From an uncultured Fibrobacter sp. (GTDB lineage: Bacteria; Fibrobacterota; Fibrobacteria; Fibrobacterales; Fibrobacteraceae), in assembly GCF_900316465.1 (NCBI RefSeq), contig NZ_ONDD01000013.1:1-64000 (forward strand): DNA of 64,000 bases, in the 5' to 3' direction. The notes below the pieces were generated by a model, which was not told the origin of the DNA, ran no database searches, and worked only from the letters and a program-made list of their open reading frames with translations. This document shows, in pieces, positions 57,901 through 64,000 of this stretch. Position numbers and translations under genes: made by a program. How positions within the stretch are numbered: position 1 is the stretch's first letter; every line of letters begins with the position of its first letter.

Positions 57901-58641
57901 TTGGGTTTCGGCATCGCCGCACTTGATGAACACGGTGATGATTGCCTTTTCGTTGTTACGAACAATTGAATCGATGGCGCAAGACTTGTTTTCAAGTTCT
58001 GCATTCCAGCTGCTGTAGGCGTCGTTGAACCTGTTGTCGATATCTTCGCCGAACTTGTCCGTTGCAGAGCTCAAGTTCTTGAGGGCGTCTTCGATGTCCT
58101 TCAGACTTTGTGTAGAGGCGCTGCTGATCATGGCGTCAATATCCTTCTGGATCTTGTTCATGTCGGCGTCCTTACCGTCATTGCCGTTCGTACCATTTGT
58201 TCCGTTTGTTCCGTTCGTGCCATCCTTGCCATTGGTGCCGTTTTTGCCGTTCTTGCCGTCAACACCGTTTGTTCCATTCTTGCCGTCGGTACCGTCCTTA
58301 CCATTGACGCCGTCTTTGCCGTTTTTCACGGTGCCAATAGTATCGCCGTCGCAAATAATGGCAAATCCGGAATTGTCCTTCAATTCCTTGGATTCGCAAC
58401 GATACTGGATGGCTTCCTGGTCGCTCATAGCGACCCATTCGCCTTCGGAACAGACATACATCGTGGCTTTGGGCTTCACGAAGTTCATGGTTCCTTCGGT
58501 TTTATCGTTACAGTCTTCTGGATCTAGGGAACTGACGATACTGAGATTGTCGTTAGTGATAGTTTCTTCGTTGCTACAAGATGTAACACTGATTGCAAAT
58601 GCTGCGCACAATGCAGCTGTTGAAAGGCGCTTGATAAACAC
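54976..58641 (-). CDS. Giant lipoprotein with collagen-like stalk and Cys-repeat modules
   Basis: 1221 residues. Lipobox ISVTSC (Cys 22). Residues 108-158 are 17 Gly-X-Y triplets (GKDGVNGKDGTDG and so on), collagen-like, followed by a coiled coil (about 160-190). A long middle region (about 230-640) has no recognised domain. The C-terminal 460 residues hold about eight modules of the form (Y/F)GxC-about 20-(Y/F)xC-about 8-W, for example YGICTKTV...YKCDYLD...YEWIAAE. They resemble the repeated Cys/Trp units of Fibrobacter surface proteins. The lipid anchor plus stalk plus repeat head suggests a surface-displayed adhesin. Poly-serine linkers at about 780 and 1030. The C-terminal half looks more AT-rich than the rest. 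Confidence 0.75.
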   Translation of the reverse strand: MFIKRLSTAALCAAFAISVTSCSNEETITNDNLSIVSSLDPEDCNDKTEGTMNFVKPKATMYVCSEGEWVAMSDQEAIQYRCESKELKDNSGFAIICDGDTIGTVKNGKDGVNGKDGTDGKNGTNGVDGKNGKNGTNGKDGTNGTNGTNGTNGNDGKDADMNKIQKDIDAMISSASTQSLKDIEDALKNLSSATDKFGEDIDNRFNDAYSSWNAELENKSCAIDSIVRNNEKAIITVFIKCGDAETQMEIPFTPVNENLAKVYKKHVIVRFPVQANKETKTDDIYEEIWKNLKGGDNAELTVTDLDEKFAPSGKVFMQDLFASANKSFVTIEETNEKTVEYKVARLEGDIDITNLTTPVVKLHVKLNLNNNAFGAFGGFGSNATDVIYNAYADLSDASDTVVIDFLTDYKAARVKKLVDDGNGFGVANEQANKELAGALYLENSEEYPSFEHYAPDQIGLAENFNSIVWVMALIDQKDKTPGFNSVYNAFRNVFAENGNFNTAVNTTYAGKEHSMFFVDYLALLIDANFFKWNQMQHGDSTAETNVWSGTDAVYYKILQNGFVEAYKLKVEDAKVFNDPSGYSSKVYKSDVKGGYFRYFEYIENEQVWYPITLWAVGVATVEQVCDADAVNSTFFYSFEGLDENAVCVCDNGKCYWQDTENVCLGRNKGDKGSAFFDGEIQEYECVKEECNLPDSTACNNLGLVPGVPSSSSSSGEYSEQDGMTPEEQANNPESKLYLGECSATVNVGKEKLFDIRNAELATTTSKKTFVCDGSKWREKDDYDEEYGICTKTVMEKGVVKEENGSAYYKCDYLDKQEKYEWIAAEVRDNVLGVACHYGYVSEKVVTESGYEYVCETVEDLDNWGNHIHEWHEPTFEDIYGKCDEDKMKNQTKVAVYRGEKYKCNYISGGSSSGYSWVKASDLDENATLGICTRNRSKEKDVAIVGDAYYGCLSNNNVEGIPESSSSTDWLEIEENEYLNAKFGYCDTDRGNTKNIADIKSETLKDGESHSFKCSIAKEVVNDYGKWVDASTDIALDQICNRDNEDATVTKENVIYVCAYKDESFMYQWITFDEYCETHGKNLTYGGYFDNPLSSSSMSHCGESHECQTETDKKICHVGTESFVKLDSAWQSVAEYCDKHSTGSACEFVNHDGNIYESTVKYYEQTEYYVNTEQGYKKAETAEEYCKAFDPNHEGVCVFGFDVYYYCEGSWILNNVGCLTRG
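58168..58320 (-). repeat. 9-nt tandem repeat coding for collagen-like triplets
   Basis: The coding strand repeats GGN AAR/ACN GAC/AAC in 9-nt units (Gly-Lys/Thr-Asp/Asn) for 17 triplets. The forward strand reads as variants of CCGTTTGTT and CCGTCTTTG. Slippage could vary the number of triplets. Confidence 0.65.
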
Positions 58642-58775
58642 CGTATTCTCCTTATTTTTTTTGACGCCAATAATAGAAATTTTTGTTTACAATTGTGCTT
58701 TTTTGCGTTTTGTATGAAAAAAACAATTTTACCCCTTACAACTGGAGTCGGATTAGTCTAATTTATGCATCGAAA

Positions 58776-59687
58776 ATGATTATTCGGGAATCCATAGGTA
58801 AAAAACAGCATGCTCTAGTGAAGTCTGCACTCAAGGGTTTTGTTTTTGCGGCGCTTTCGGCTATCTGCTACGGCACGAATCCGCTGGGTGCGCTCCACTT
58901 GTATGCACAGAACTATTCGCCCGAGACGGTGCTTTTTTACCGATTCTTTACGGCGGCATTGTTGCTGATGGTCGTCATGCTATCCAAGGGCTCGCACTTT
59001 AAAATTTCGTTTCGCGAGTTCCGTGCGCTAGTCGCGTTCGGCTTCTTGTTTGCCGCAAGTTCGCTCACGTATTACGCCTCGTTCAAGTACATGGATGCGG
59101 GGCTAGCCTCTACGCTTCTGTTCCTTTATCCGCTCGAAGTCTCGGTGCTCATGGCGTTTTTCTTCAAGGAAAGAGTCAAAATTTGGACAGTCCTTTCGAT
59201 TGTGATTTCGATGGCGGGCATTGCGCTTTTGTATCGTGGGGGAGACGGCGCAACGCTCAGTTCGGTGGGTTGCCTGCTCGTGTTCTTGTCGTCCATAAGT
59301 TACGCCATTTATATGGTGATGGCGAACCGCATCAACTTGCAGATGGGCTCGGTCAAGATGACTTTTTATGCCATCTGTTTTTGCATGTTCTTCTTGTTGC
59401 TTTATTCGGTGACGCTCGGTTCAGGGCTCCCGCCGCTCTTTACGCAGGCGAGTTCCTGGGGCTGGGGCTTTATGCTGGGACTTGTGCCGACGGTACTTTC
59501 GCTCATTTTCATGGTGAAGGCGGTACGCATCGTGGGCTCTACACCGACGGCGATTTTGGGCGCTCTGGAGCCAGTGACTGCAGTGACGATAGGCGTGACT
59601 GTCTTTGCCGAAACCTTGACGACACGCATCATGGCGGGCATCATCTTGATCCTTTGTTCCACCATTTTGATTGCCGTAAAAAAATAA
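58776..59687 (+). CDS. EamA-family (DMT) transporter
   Basis: 303 residues from ATG 58776, preferred over the upstream ORF start because no membrane or family sequence precedes it; a later GTG at 58821 is possible. About ten transmembrane helices in two EamA repeats (AALSAICYGTNPLGALHLYAQ, in part, and GCLLVFLSSISYAIYMVMAN). The second repeat ends GALEPVTAVTIGVTVFAET, the EamA signature. It exports or imports a small metabolite; substrate unknown. Confidence 0.85.
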   Translation: MIIRESIGKKQHALVKSALKGFVFAALSAICYGTNPLGALHLYAQNYSPETVLFYRFFTAALLLMVVMLSKGSHFKISFREFRALVAFGFLFAASSLTYYASFKYMDAGLASTLLFLYPLEVSVLMAFFFKERVKIWTVLSIVISMAGIALLYRGGDGATLSSVGCLLVFLSSISYAIYMVMANRINLQMGSVKMTFYAICFCMFFLLLYSVTLGSGLPPLFTQASSWGWGFMLGLVPTVLSLIFMVKAVRIVGSTPTAILGALEPVTAVTIGVTVFAETLTTRIMAGIILILCSTILIAVKK

Positions 59688-59707
59688 CCCACTGCCAACT
59701 ATTTACT
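59687..59707 (+). repeat. Degenerate heptamer tract after the EamA stop
   Basis: Units ACCCACT, GCCAACT, ATTTACT, beginning at the last base of the TAA stop. The promoter box of the next gene starts at the tract's last base. Confidence 0.5.
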
Positions 59708-59714
59708 ATAATTA
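59707..59714 (+). promoter_or_regulatory. -10 box of the gene at 59720
   Basis: TATAATTA ends 5 nt before the ATG; no ribosome binding site between. Confidence 0.55.
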
Positions 59715-59719
59715 CCGAT

Positions 59720-59986
59720 ATGCAGTGCACATGTTCTGTTTGCAACAAGGAATTTAACGACAAGGTGGGGATGTCCCCGCTGGAAAGCAATCTTGCCATC
59801 CGCGTTCGTAACAAGGTCGGAAATATTTGCCCGGATTGCCGCGCAGAAACATGCAAAACCAAGCGCGGCCGCTGGCGCATGTTCTTTTATGACCTGAAAA
59901 TAGGGCTACTTTGCTTGTTGCTGCTGTTGCCCGTTTTCTTGCTCTTTGCCGGAATTATTGTTGTGCTTGCGCTTTATGTGCTATAA
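59720..59986 (+). CDS. Zinc-ribbon membrane protein, unknown
   Basis: 88 residues from ATG 59720, set by the promoter box 5 nt upstream. The N-terminus carries CSVC and, later, CPDC (with further Cys residues), a likely zinc ribbon. A charged patch (KTKRGRWRM) precedes one or two transmembrane helices at the C-terminus (LLCLLLLLPVFLLFAGIIVVLALYVL, shown in part). It may bind metal or nucleic acid at the membrane. No family recognised. Confidence 0.55.
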   Translation: MQCTCSVCNKEFNDKVGMSPLESNLAIRVRNKVGNICPDCRAETCKTKRGRWRMFFYDLKIGLLCLLLLLPVFLLFAGIIVVLALYVL

Positions 59987-60001
59987 AGCTTGAATTCGTT
60001 T

Positions 60002-60031
60002 GGCTAGAGCCCGCCAGGCTAGAGTCCGCCG
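60002..60031. repeat. 15-bp tandem duplication over the hppA stop
   Basis: GGCTAGAGCCCGCCA (60002-60016) and GGCTAGAGTCCGCCG (60017-60031) differ at two positions. The stop codon of hppA (60019-60021, reverse strand) is in the second copy; the first copy would supply a second Gly-Gly-Leu-stop. Confidence 0.65.
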
Positions 60032-62382
60032 ACCGCGACAATGACGCCTGCGAACACTAGACTCACCATCGTCATCAACTTGATCAAGATGTTCAGCGAG
60101 GGACCTGCGGTGTCCTTGAACGGGTCGCCTACGGTATCGCCGACAACGCCCGCCTTGTGACAATCGGAACCTTTTCCGCCGAAGTTGCCTTTCTCGATAT
60201 ATTTCTTGGCGTTATCCCAAGCACCGCCAGCGTTGTTGAGCATGCAGGCGAGCGAGAATCCGCAAGCGAGCCCACCGGCAAGCAGGCCGAAGACGCCTGC
60301 GATACCCATGAACAAGCCTACGATAACCGGAACGATGACCGCGAGGAGCGACGGCAGAAGCATTTCGCGTTGGGCTCCGTGAGTCGAAATTTCAACACAT
60401 TTGGCATAGTCCGGCTTGCCTGTTCCTTCCATGATTCCTGGAATTTCCTTGAACTGGCGGCGGACTTCCTTGACCATGGAAGAGGCTGCGCGGCCGACCG
60501 CCTTGATGGTCATGGCGCAGAAGACAAAGGCCATCATGCAACCGATAAAGAGGCCGCCAAGAAGCATGGGGTTCATCAAGTTCAGGTTGAATGCGTTCAT
60601 GAAATCGCCGAACGAAGCGTCTGCGATAGAAAGCGCTGCGAGCGAACCGTCGTTTGCGATGGCCTTGATGCCGCCTTCTAGAATTTGCCAATGCGAATTG
60701 TTTGTGGCTGCGCCAGAGGCGAGTGCTGTAGAACTGCTGAAGAAGGTGACGCCACCGAATTCGAATGCGCCGTCGTGGGCGAATTTGCTGAGCCAGAGCT
60801 TGATTTCTTCGACATAGGAGGCGAGGAGTGCCATGGCGGTAAGGGCTGCAGACCCGATGGCGAAACCCTTGCCTGTCGCGGCGGTCGTGTTGCCGAGCAT
60901 GTCGAGTTCGTCGGTGCGTTCGCGGACTTTCTTGGGGAGTTCTGCCATTTCGGCGTTACCGCCCGCATTGTCGGCAATGGGCCCGAAGGCGTCTGTCGAA
61001 AGCGTGATGCCGAGGGTCGAAAGCATACCGACGGCCGCGAAACCGACTCCGTAAAGCCCTTGCGAAATGTTACTGAAACCGCCCGCAAAACCGAAGGAGG
61101 CGAGAATGCCGAGAACAATCGTGATTACCGGGAGGGCGGTGGAGTACATGCCGACCGAAATGCCTTCGATGATGGTCGTGGCGGGGCCCATCTGCGAGCG
61201 CGAAGCGATAGCGCGGGTGGGCTTGTAGGCGTCGGAGGTGTAGAATTCGGTAAACTGTCCTATGATGACGCCAGCGGCAAGGCCTGCGACGACAGATCCG
61301 AAAATGCCCCACGAAATGAGTCCCAACTTGACAAAGACAAGGAGCGCCAAAAGAATAAGGATCGAAGATCCGAGCGTTCCGACGAGAAGGGAATGCAAAA
61401 GCGACTTGGTGTTGGCGTCATCTTTGGTGCGCACCATGAAAATGCCGACAATCGAAAGAACGATGCCTATTGCCGCGACAAGCATCGGGGCGATGACATG
61501 GTGCATGCTCATGCCGGGAAGGGCCGCGCCGAGCGCCGCTGTCGCCAAGATGGATCCGCAGTAGGATTCGTAGAGGTCTGCGCCCATGCCCGCAACGTCT
61601 CCGACGTTATCGCCGACGTTGTCGGCGATGGTGGCGGGGTTACGCGGATCGTCTTCGGGAATTCCCGCTTCGACTTTACCCACCAAGTCTGCACCGACAT
61701 CGGCCGCCTTCGTGTAGATACCCCCGCCAACGCGGGCAAAGAGCGCCTGCAGCGAGGCGCCCATGCCAAAGGTCAGCATGGTGGTTGTCACTTCGGCCAT
61801 CTTGGCGTGTCCGAAAGCCGGATTCGTAATCAAACCGTCCGAAAAATCCATCGAAATTTTGCTTGCCAGGGTGGCTCCCATGCCGAAAATATTATGGTCG
61901 TAAATGAAGTTCAGAAGGTAGAACCAGATGGAAATATCGAGCAGGCCAAAGCCGACGACAATGAGTCCCATGACCGCGCCAGAACGGAATGCCGTGACAA
62001 GCCCTTGGTTCAGGCTCTTGCTTGCGCCGGCGGCCGTTCTGGAACTTGCCTGCGTTGCCGTTTTCATGCCTAAAAATCCGCAGAGTCCGCTAAAGAAACC
62101 GCCGGTGAGGAATGCGACCGGAACGAATGGGTTCTGGATTCCGAGGAATGCAAGAATCACGAAAATGAGGAACAGAATGGCGAATACGACCGAGACGGTT
62201 CTGTATTGGCGCTTGAGGTAGGCGAGTGCCCCTTCGCGGACATAACCCGCAATCTCTATCATGCGCGGCGTTCCTTCGTCCATTTTCATCATGGATTTGA
62301 AGAACAGCAGTGCCGCTACAAGGGCAAGGATTGACGCTGCCGGAACAGTGTACCAAAAACCAGGAATGCTGAATGTTTCCAT
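60019..62382 (-). CDS. hppA: Membrane-bound pyrophosphatase
   Basis: 787 residues; AAAGGAG upstream. About 16 transmembrane helices. Active-site motifs: ADVGADLVGKVEAGIPEDDPRNP (in part ADVGADLVGKVE), DNVGDNVGDVAGMGADLYESY, DAFGPIADNAGGNAEMA, and GNTTAATGKGFAIGSAALTA. The Ala in GNTTAATGKG is the form seen in K+-dependent enzymes, so it pumps H+ or Na+ with K+ activation; sequence by eye does not decide the ion. It couples pyrophosphate hydrolysis to an ion gradient. The C-terminus is overlapped by a 15-bp duplication. Confidence 0.93.
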   Translation of the reverse strand: METFSIPGFWYTVPAASILALVAALLFFKSMMKMDEGTPRMIEIAGYVREGALAYLKRQYRTVSVVFAILFLIFVILAFLGIQNPFVPVAFLTGGFFSGLCGFLGMKTATQASSRTAAGASKSLNQGLVTAFRSGAVMGLIVVGFGLLDISIWFYLLNFIYDHNIFGMGATLASKISMDFSDGLITNPAFGHAKMAEVTTTMLTFGMGASLQALFARVGGGIYTKAADVGADLVGKVEAGIPEDDPRNPATIADNVGDNVGDVAGMGADLYESYCGSILATAALGAALPGMSMHHVIAPMLVAAIGIVLSIVGIFMVRTKDDANTKSLLHSLLVGTLGSSILILLALLVFVKLGLISWGIFGSVVAGLAAGVIIGQFTEFYTSDAYKPTRAIASRSQMGPATTIIEGISVGMYSTALPVITIVLGILASFGFAGGFSNISQGLYGVGFAAVGMLSTLGITLSTDAFGPIADNAGGNAEMAELPKKVRERTDELDMLGNTTAATGKGFAIGSAALTAMALLASYVEEIKLWLSKFAHDGAFEFGGVTFFSSSTALASGAATNNSHWQILEGGIKAIANDGSLAALSIADASFGDFMNAFNLNLMNPMLLGGLFIGCMMAFVFCAMTIKAVGRAASSMVKEVRRQFKEIPGIMEGTGKPDYAKCVEISTHGAQREMLLPSLLAVIVPVIVGLFMGIAGVFGLLAGGLACGFSLACMLNNAGGAWDNAKKYIEKGNFGGKGSDCHKAGVVGDTVGDPFKDTAGPSLNILIKLMTMVSLVFAGVIVAVGGL

Positions 62383-62478
62383 AAAAGACTCCTTTGATAC
62401 CGTTTTTGGGGCGGATTTCTATATAAATCTATACTGAAATTGGCAGAAAAGGGCGAAATAAAATGCTAAAATTATGAT

Positions 62479-63000
62479 ATGAAATTCGAAGAACTCGTCA
62501 AAAACCGTTACAGCTGCCGCAAATTCAGCGATAAGGCTGTGGAAACCGAAAAACTCTCCCTCGTGCTCGAAGCCGGACGCCTTTCTCCGACGGCCGTGAA
62601 TGGCCAGCCGGTGACGGTGAAAGTGCTCAAGTCGGAGGCTGCGCTTGCCAAGCTCCGCAGCATTACCCGCATGGCCTACAACGCCCCCGTGGTGCTCATG
62701 GTCTGCTACGACAAGGACAAGTGCTATTCTCCCGTGACTTACCACGACGATTTTGTGAGTGGCGACATGGATTCGAGCATTGTGACGACTTCGATGATGA
62801 TGCAGGCAACCGATCTTGGCCTTGCTACCCTGTGGGCTCGCGGCTTCAACGCCTCTGAAATCGAAAAGGCTTTTGACTTCCCGGCAAACCTCAAGCTGGC
62901 TTGTTTCTTGGATGTTGGCTACGCTGATCCTGCCGAAGGCGGCCCCTCGCCGCGCCACCCCGTGCGCAAGCCCATGAGCGAATTCGCTACGGAATTGTAA
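62479..63000 (+). CDS. Nitroreductase-family protein
   Basis: 173 residues. N-terminal NRYSCRKFSDKAVETEKLSLVLEAGRLSPTAVNGQPV matches the FMN-binding start of nitroreductases (in part YSCRKFSDK and SPTAVNGQP). Later MMMQATDLGLATLWARGF and PSPRHPVRKP fit the family. These flavoproteins reduce nitro compounds, quinones or flavin itself; the natural substrate is unclear. The ATG is 6 nt after a TAAAAT box. Terminator at 63007. Confidence 0.88.
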   Translation: MKFEELVKNRYSCRKFSDKAVETEKLSLVLEAGRLSPTAVNGQPVTVKVLKSEAALAKLRSITRMAYNAPVVLMVCYDKDKCYSPVTYHDDFVSGDMDSSIVTTSMMMQATDLGLATLWARGFNASEIEKAFDFPANLKLACFLDVGYADPAEGGPSPRHPVRKPMSEFATEL

Positions 63001-63006
63001 AAAGCA

Positions 63007-63034
63007 AAGGCGACCAAAAGGTCGCCTTATTTTA
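63007..63034 (+). terminator. Terminator after the nitroreductase
   Basis: AAGGCGACC (63008-63016), loop AAAA, GGTCGCCTT (63021-63029), then ATTTT. Nine-base perfect stem. Confidence 0.85.
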
Positions 63035-63100
63035 TTTCCAATGCATAGTCAGTTTACGTTTGCATTTGGCGCAATCCATAGGCTTGACAGAGCCTGCAAA

Positions 63101-64000
63101 CTACCGCAGTCTTACCATCTTGGCGCTTTCGACGGTTTTTCCGCGTTTGAGGCTCACGATATAGCGGTTGCTTTTGAGTTTCGTGAAATCATGGCTGACG
63201 GAATTGTAGCCGGCGTTTGCGTTTACGCAGAACGATGCGACGGTTTGTCCGAGAACGTCCATGACATCAATCTCGTACAGTCCTGCCTTTGATGCTTCGA
63301 ACGAGATTGTGTTGTGGTTGAACGCGACAACCTTTGTTGCATGTGCTACAGTTGTTATTGGGCTTGCAAACGTCGTGTGTTCGGGCGAAGATAGCGGAGC
63401 GAACGGTATGTAATAGACGACGGCGTTTTCGTGAACGGCCAAGCCGTATCCGGTGAACGATCCGTATGCCTTGCCATAGACGTTTAGCATGGTTTTGGGC
63501 GCATTGACAGATCCGTAGAACAGACTGTCGATATCGACGGGGTTTGCGTTGTCATAGACTGTCAACTTGAATCCGCTTGCCGCTTTTTCGTAGTCGATGG
63601 AGTCTTTAACCGGGGAGGCTTTCCAGGCGAAACCTTTTCTTACGTGCAGCAGGGATGTGTATCCCGGTTTTTCGAATTTGTACTTGGAACCCGGTTCCAT
63701 GGTTACGGAGTATGCGTAGAAATCACCTTCTGGAATGACGAGCGTTCCGGTGGAGCGAACGGTGAGCTTGTTGATGCATTTCCCGTCGACGAGAGTGAAT
63801 TCCTTATCGACGGTCACGTTCTCGATGCATTTGTTTTCCGGGAATGTCTGCAGGGTGTCGAATGCGTCGAATGTTTTGTTCCAGCGCTTGGGATTGACGT
63901 AGGCGACGTAATTGTAATCCGCTTCTGCACTGATGAAAAGTTCTGCATCTTCGTAATCGCGGTAGATGAGTGCTTTTTGGGCTTTAATTTCGGCATTCAG
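63101..64000 (-). CDS. Secreted protein, C-terminal part (N-terminus beyond window)
   Basis: 299 residues are open on the reverse strand to the window edge; no start is inside. The N-terminal part (NAEIKAQKALIYRDYEDAEL) enters from outside. Repeated strands such as KLTVRSTGTLVIPEGDFYA suggest a beta-helical or adhesin-like body. The C-terminal 70 residues (LYEIDVMDVLGQTVASF, then SNRYIVSLKRGKTVESAKMVRLR, in part) form a sorting-like tail as on the other exported proteins of this window. Probably a secreted or surface protein; its catalytic domain, if any, is not in view. Confidence 0.65.
   Translation of the reverse strand: MNAEIKAQKALIYRDYEDAELFISAEADYNYVAYVNPKRWNKTFDAFDTLQTFPENKCIENVTVDKEFTLVDGKCINKLTVRSTGTLVIPEGDFYAYSVTMEPGSKYKFEKPGYTSLLHVRKGFAWKASPVKDSIDYEKAASGFKLTVYDNANPVDIDSLFYGSVNAPKTMLNVYGKAYGSFTGYGLAVHENAVVYYIPFAPLSSPEHTTFASPITTVAHATKVVAFNHNTISFEASKAGLYEIDVMDVLGQTVASFCVNANAGYNSVSHDFTKLKSNRYIVSLKRGKTVESAKMVRLR

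Noticed and set aside
56599..57969. 456-codon forward ORF opposite the collagen-like lipoprotein
   Set aside because: Antisense shadow; the lipoprotein has a lipobox, triplet repeats and Cys modules.
60685..62073. 462-codon forward ORF opposite hppA
   Set aside because: Antisense shadow of a strongly conserved membrane pyrophosphatase; the protein is compositionally odd and lacks any motif.

Overview
The window is bacterial and almost certainly from the genus Fibrobacter (Fibrobacterota). The best markers are a lipoprotein with two FISUMP domains (the 'Fibrobacter succinogenes major paralogous' domain), secreted proteins with poly-serine linkers and sorting-like C-terminal tails, an Axe6-like acetyl xylan esterase (CE6 plus CBM6) and a PL1 pectate lyase. 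KdsB and several outer-membrane barrels show a Gram-negative envelope. Coding is dense and mostly on the + strand. I saw no tRNA, rRNA, CRISPR array, transposase or prophage.

Layout. 1-343 is the start of an NfeD-like protease (cut by the window edge). 716-2824 is the pectate lyase. 2951-4762 is a leucine biosynthesis unit: a leucine-rich leader peptide, an attenuator-like terminator and leuA. 4805-8894 holds a GLUG-repeat secreted protein, a small membrane protein and the FISUMP lipoprotein. 8898-12583 holds two PLP aminotransferases, rpsT and an MscS channel. 12679-18841 is one apparent operon: mglA, mglB, a DUF2914-like protein, a large outer-membrane barrel and an Omp85-like protein. 18970-20570 is epmB divergent from efp. 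20919-23992 is axe6, a TIM-barrel-like protein and a receiver-like protein. 24192-36187 is housekeeping mixed with type IV pilus and competence genes: thiL, pilB, pcrA, gatC, kdsB, comEA, pilM, a PilN/O-like gene, rsmD, coaD, a rhomboid and a PfkB kinase. 36221-47191 has secreted and membrane proteins, hrpB, a second Omp85-like protein, ppa and a radical SAM enzyme. 47195-51075 carries two related GGDEF-EAL proteins, divergent from smc (51247-54801). 54976-58641 is a giant lipoprotein with a collagen-like stalk. The end has an EamA transporter, a zinc-ribbon membrane protein, hppA, a nitroreductase and the tail of a secreted protein.

Signals beyond genes. (1) Many transcription units begin with a TAnnTTTG-type box (as in Bacteroidetes promoters) only 4-6 nt before the start codon, which implies leaderless mRNAs. 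(2) Three copies of a structured intergenic repeat have inverted GTCACAC ends and internal hairpins; one copy looks like an internal deletion of another. (3) Six short tracts of degenerate 7-nt repeats occur, five of them touching or overlapping a stop codon. (4) A palindromic element sits in frame inside hrpB. (5) leuA has a full ribosome-stalling attenuator layout. These are read by eye; no alignment or folding was run.
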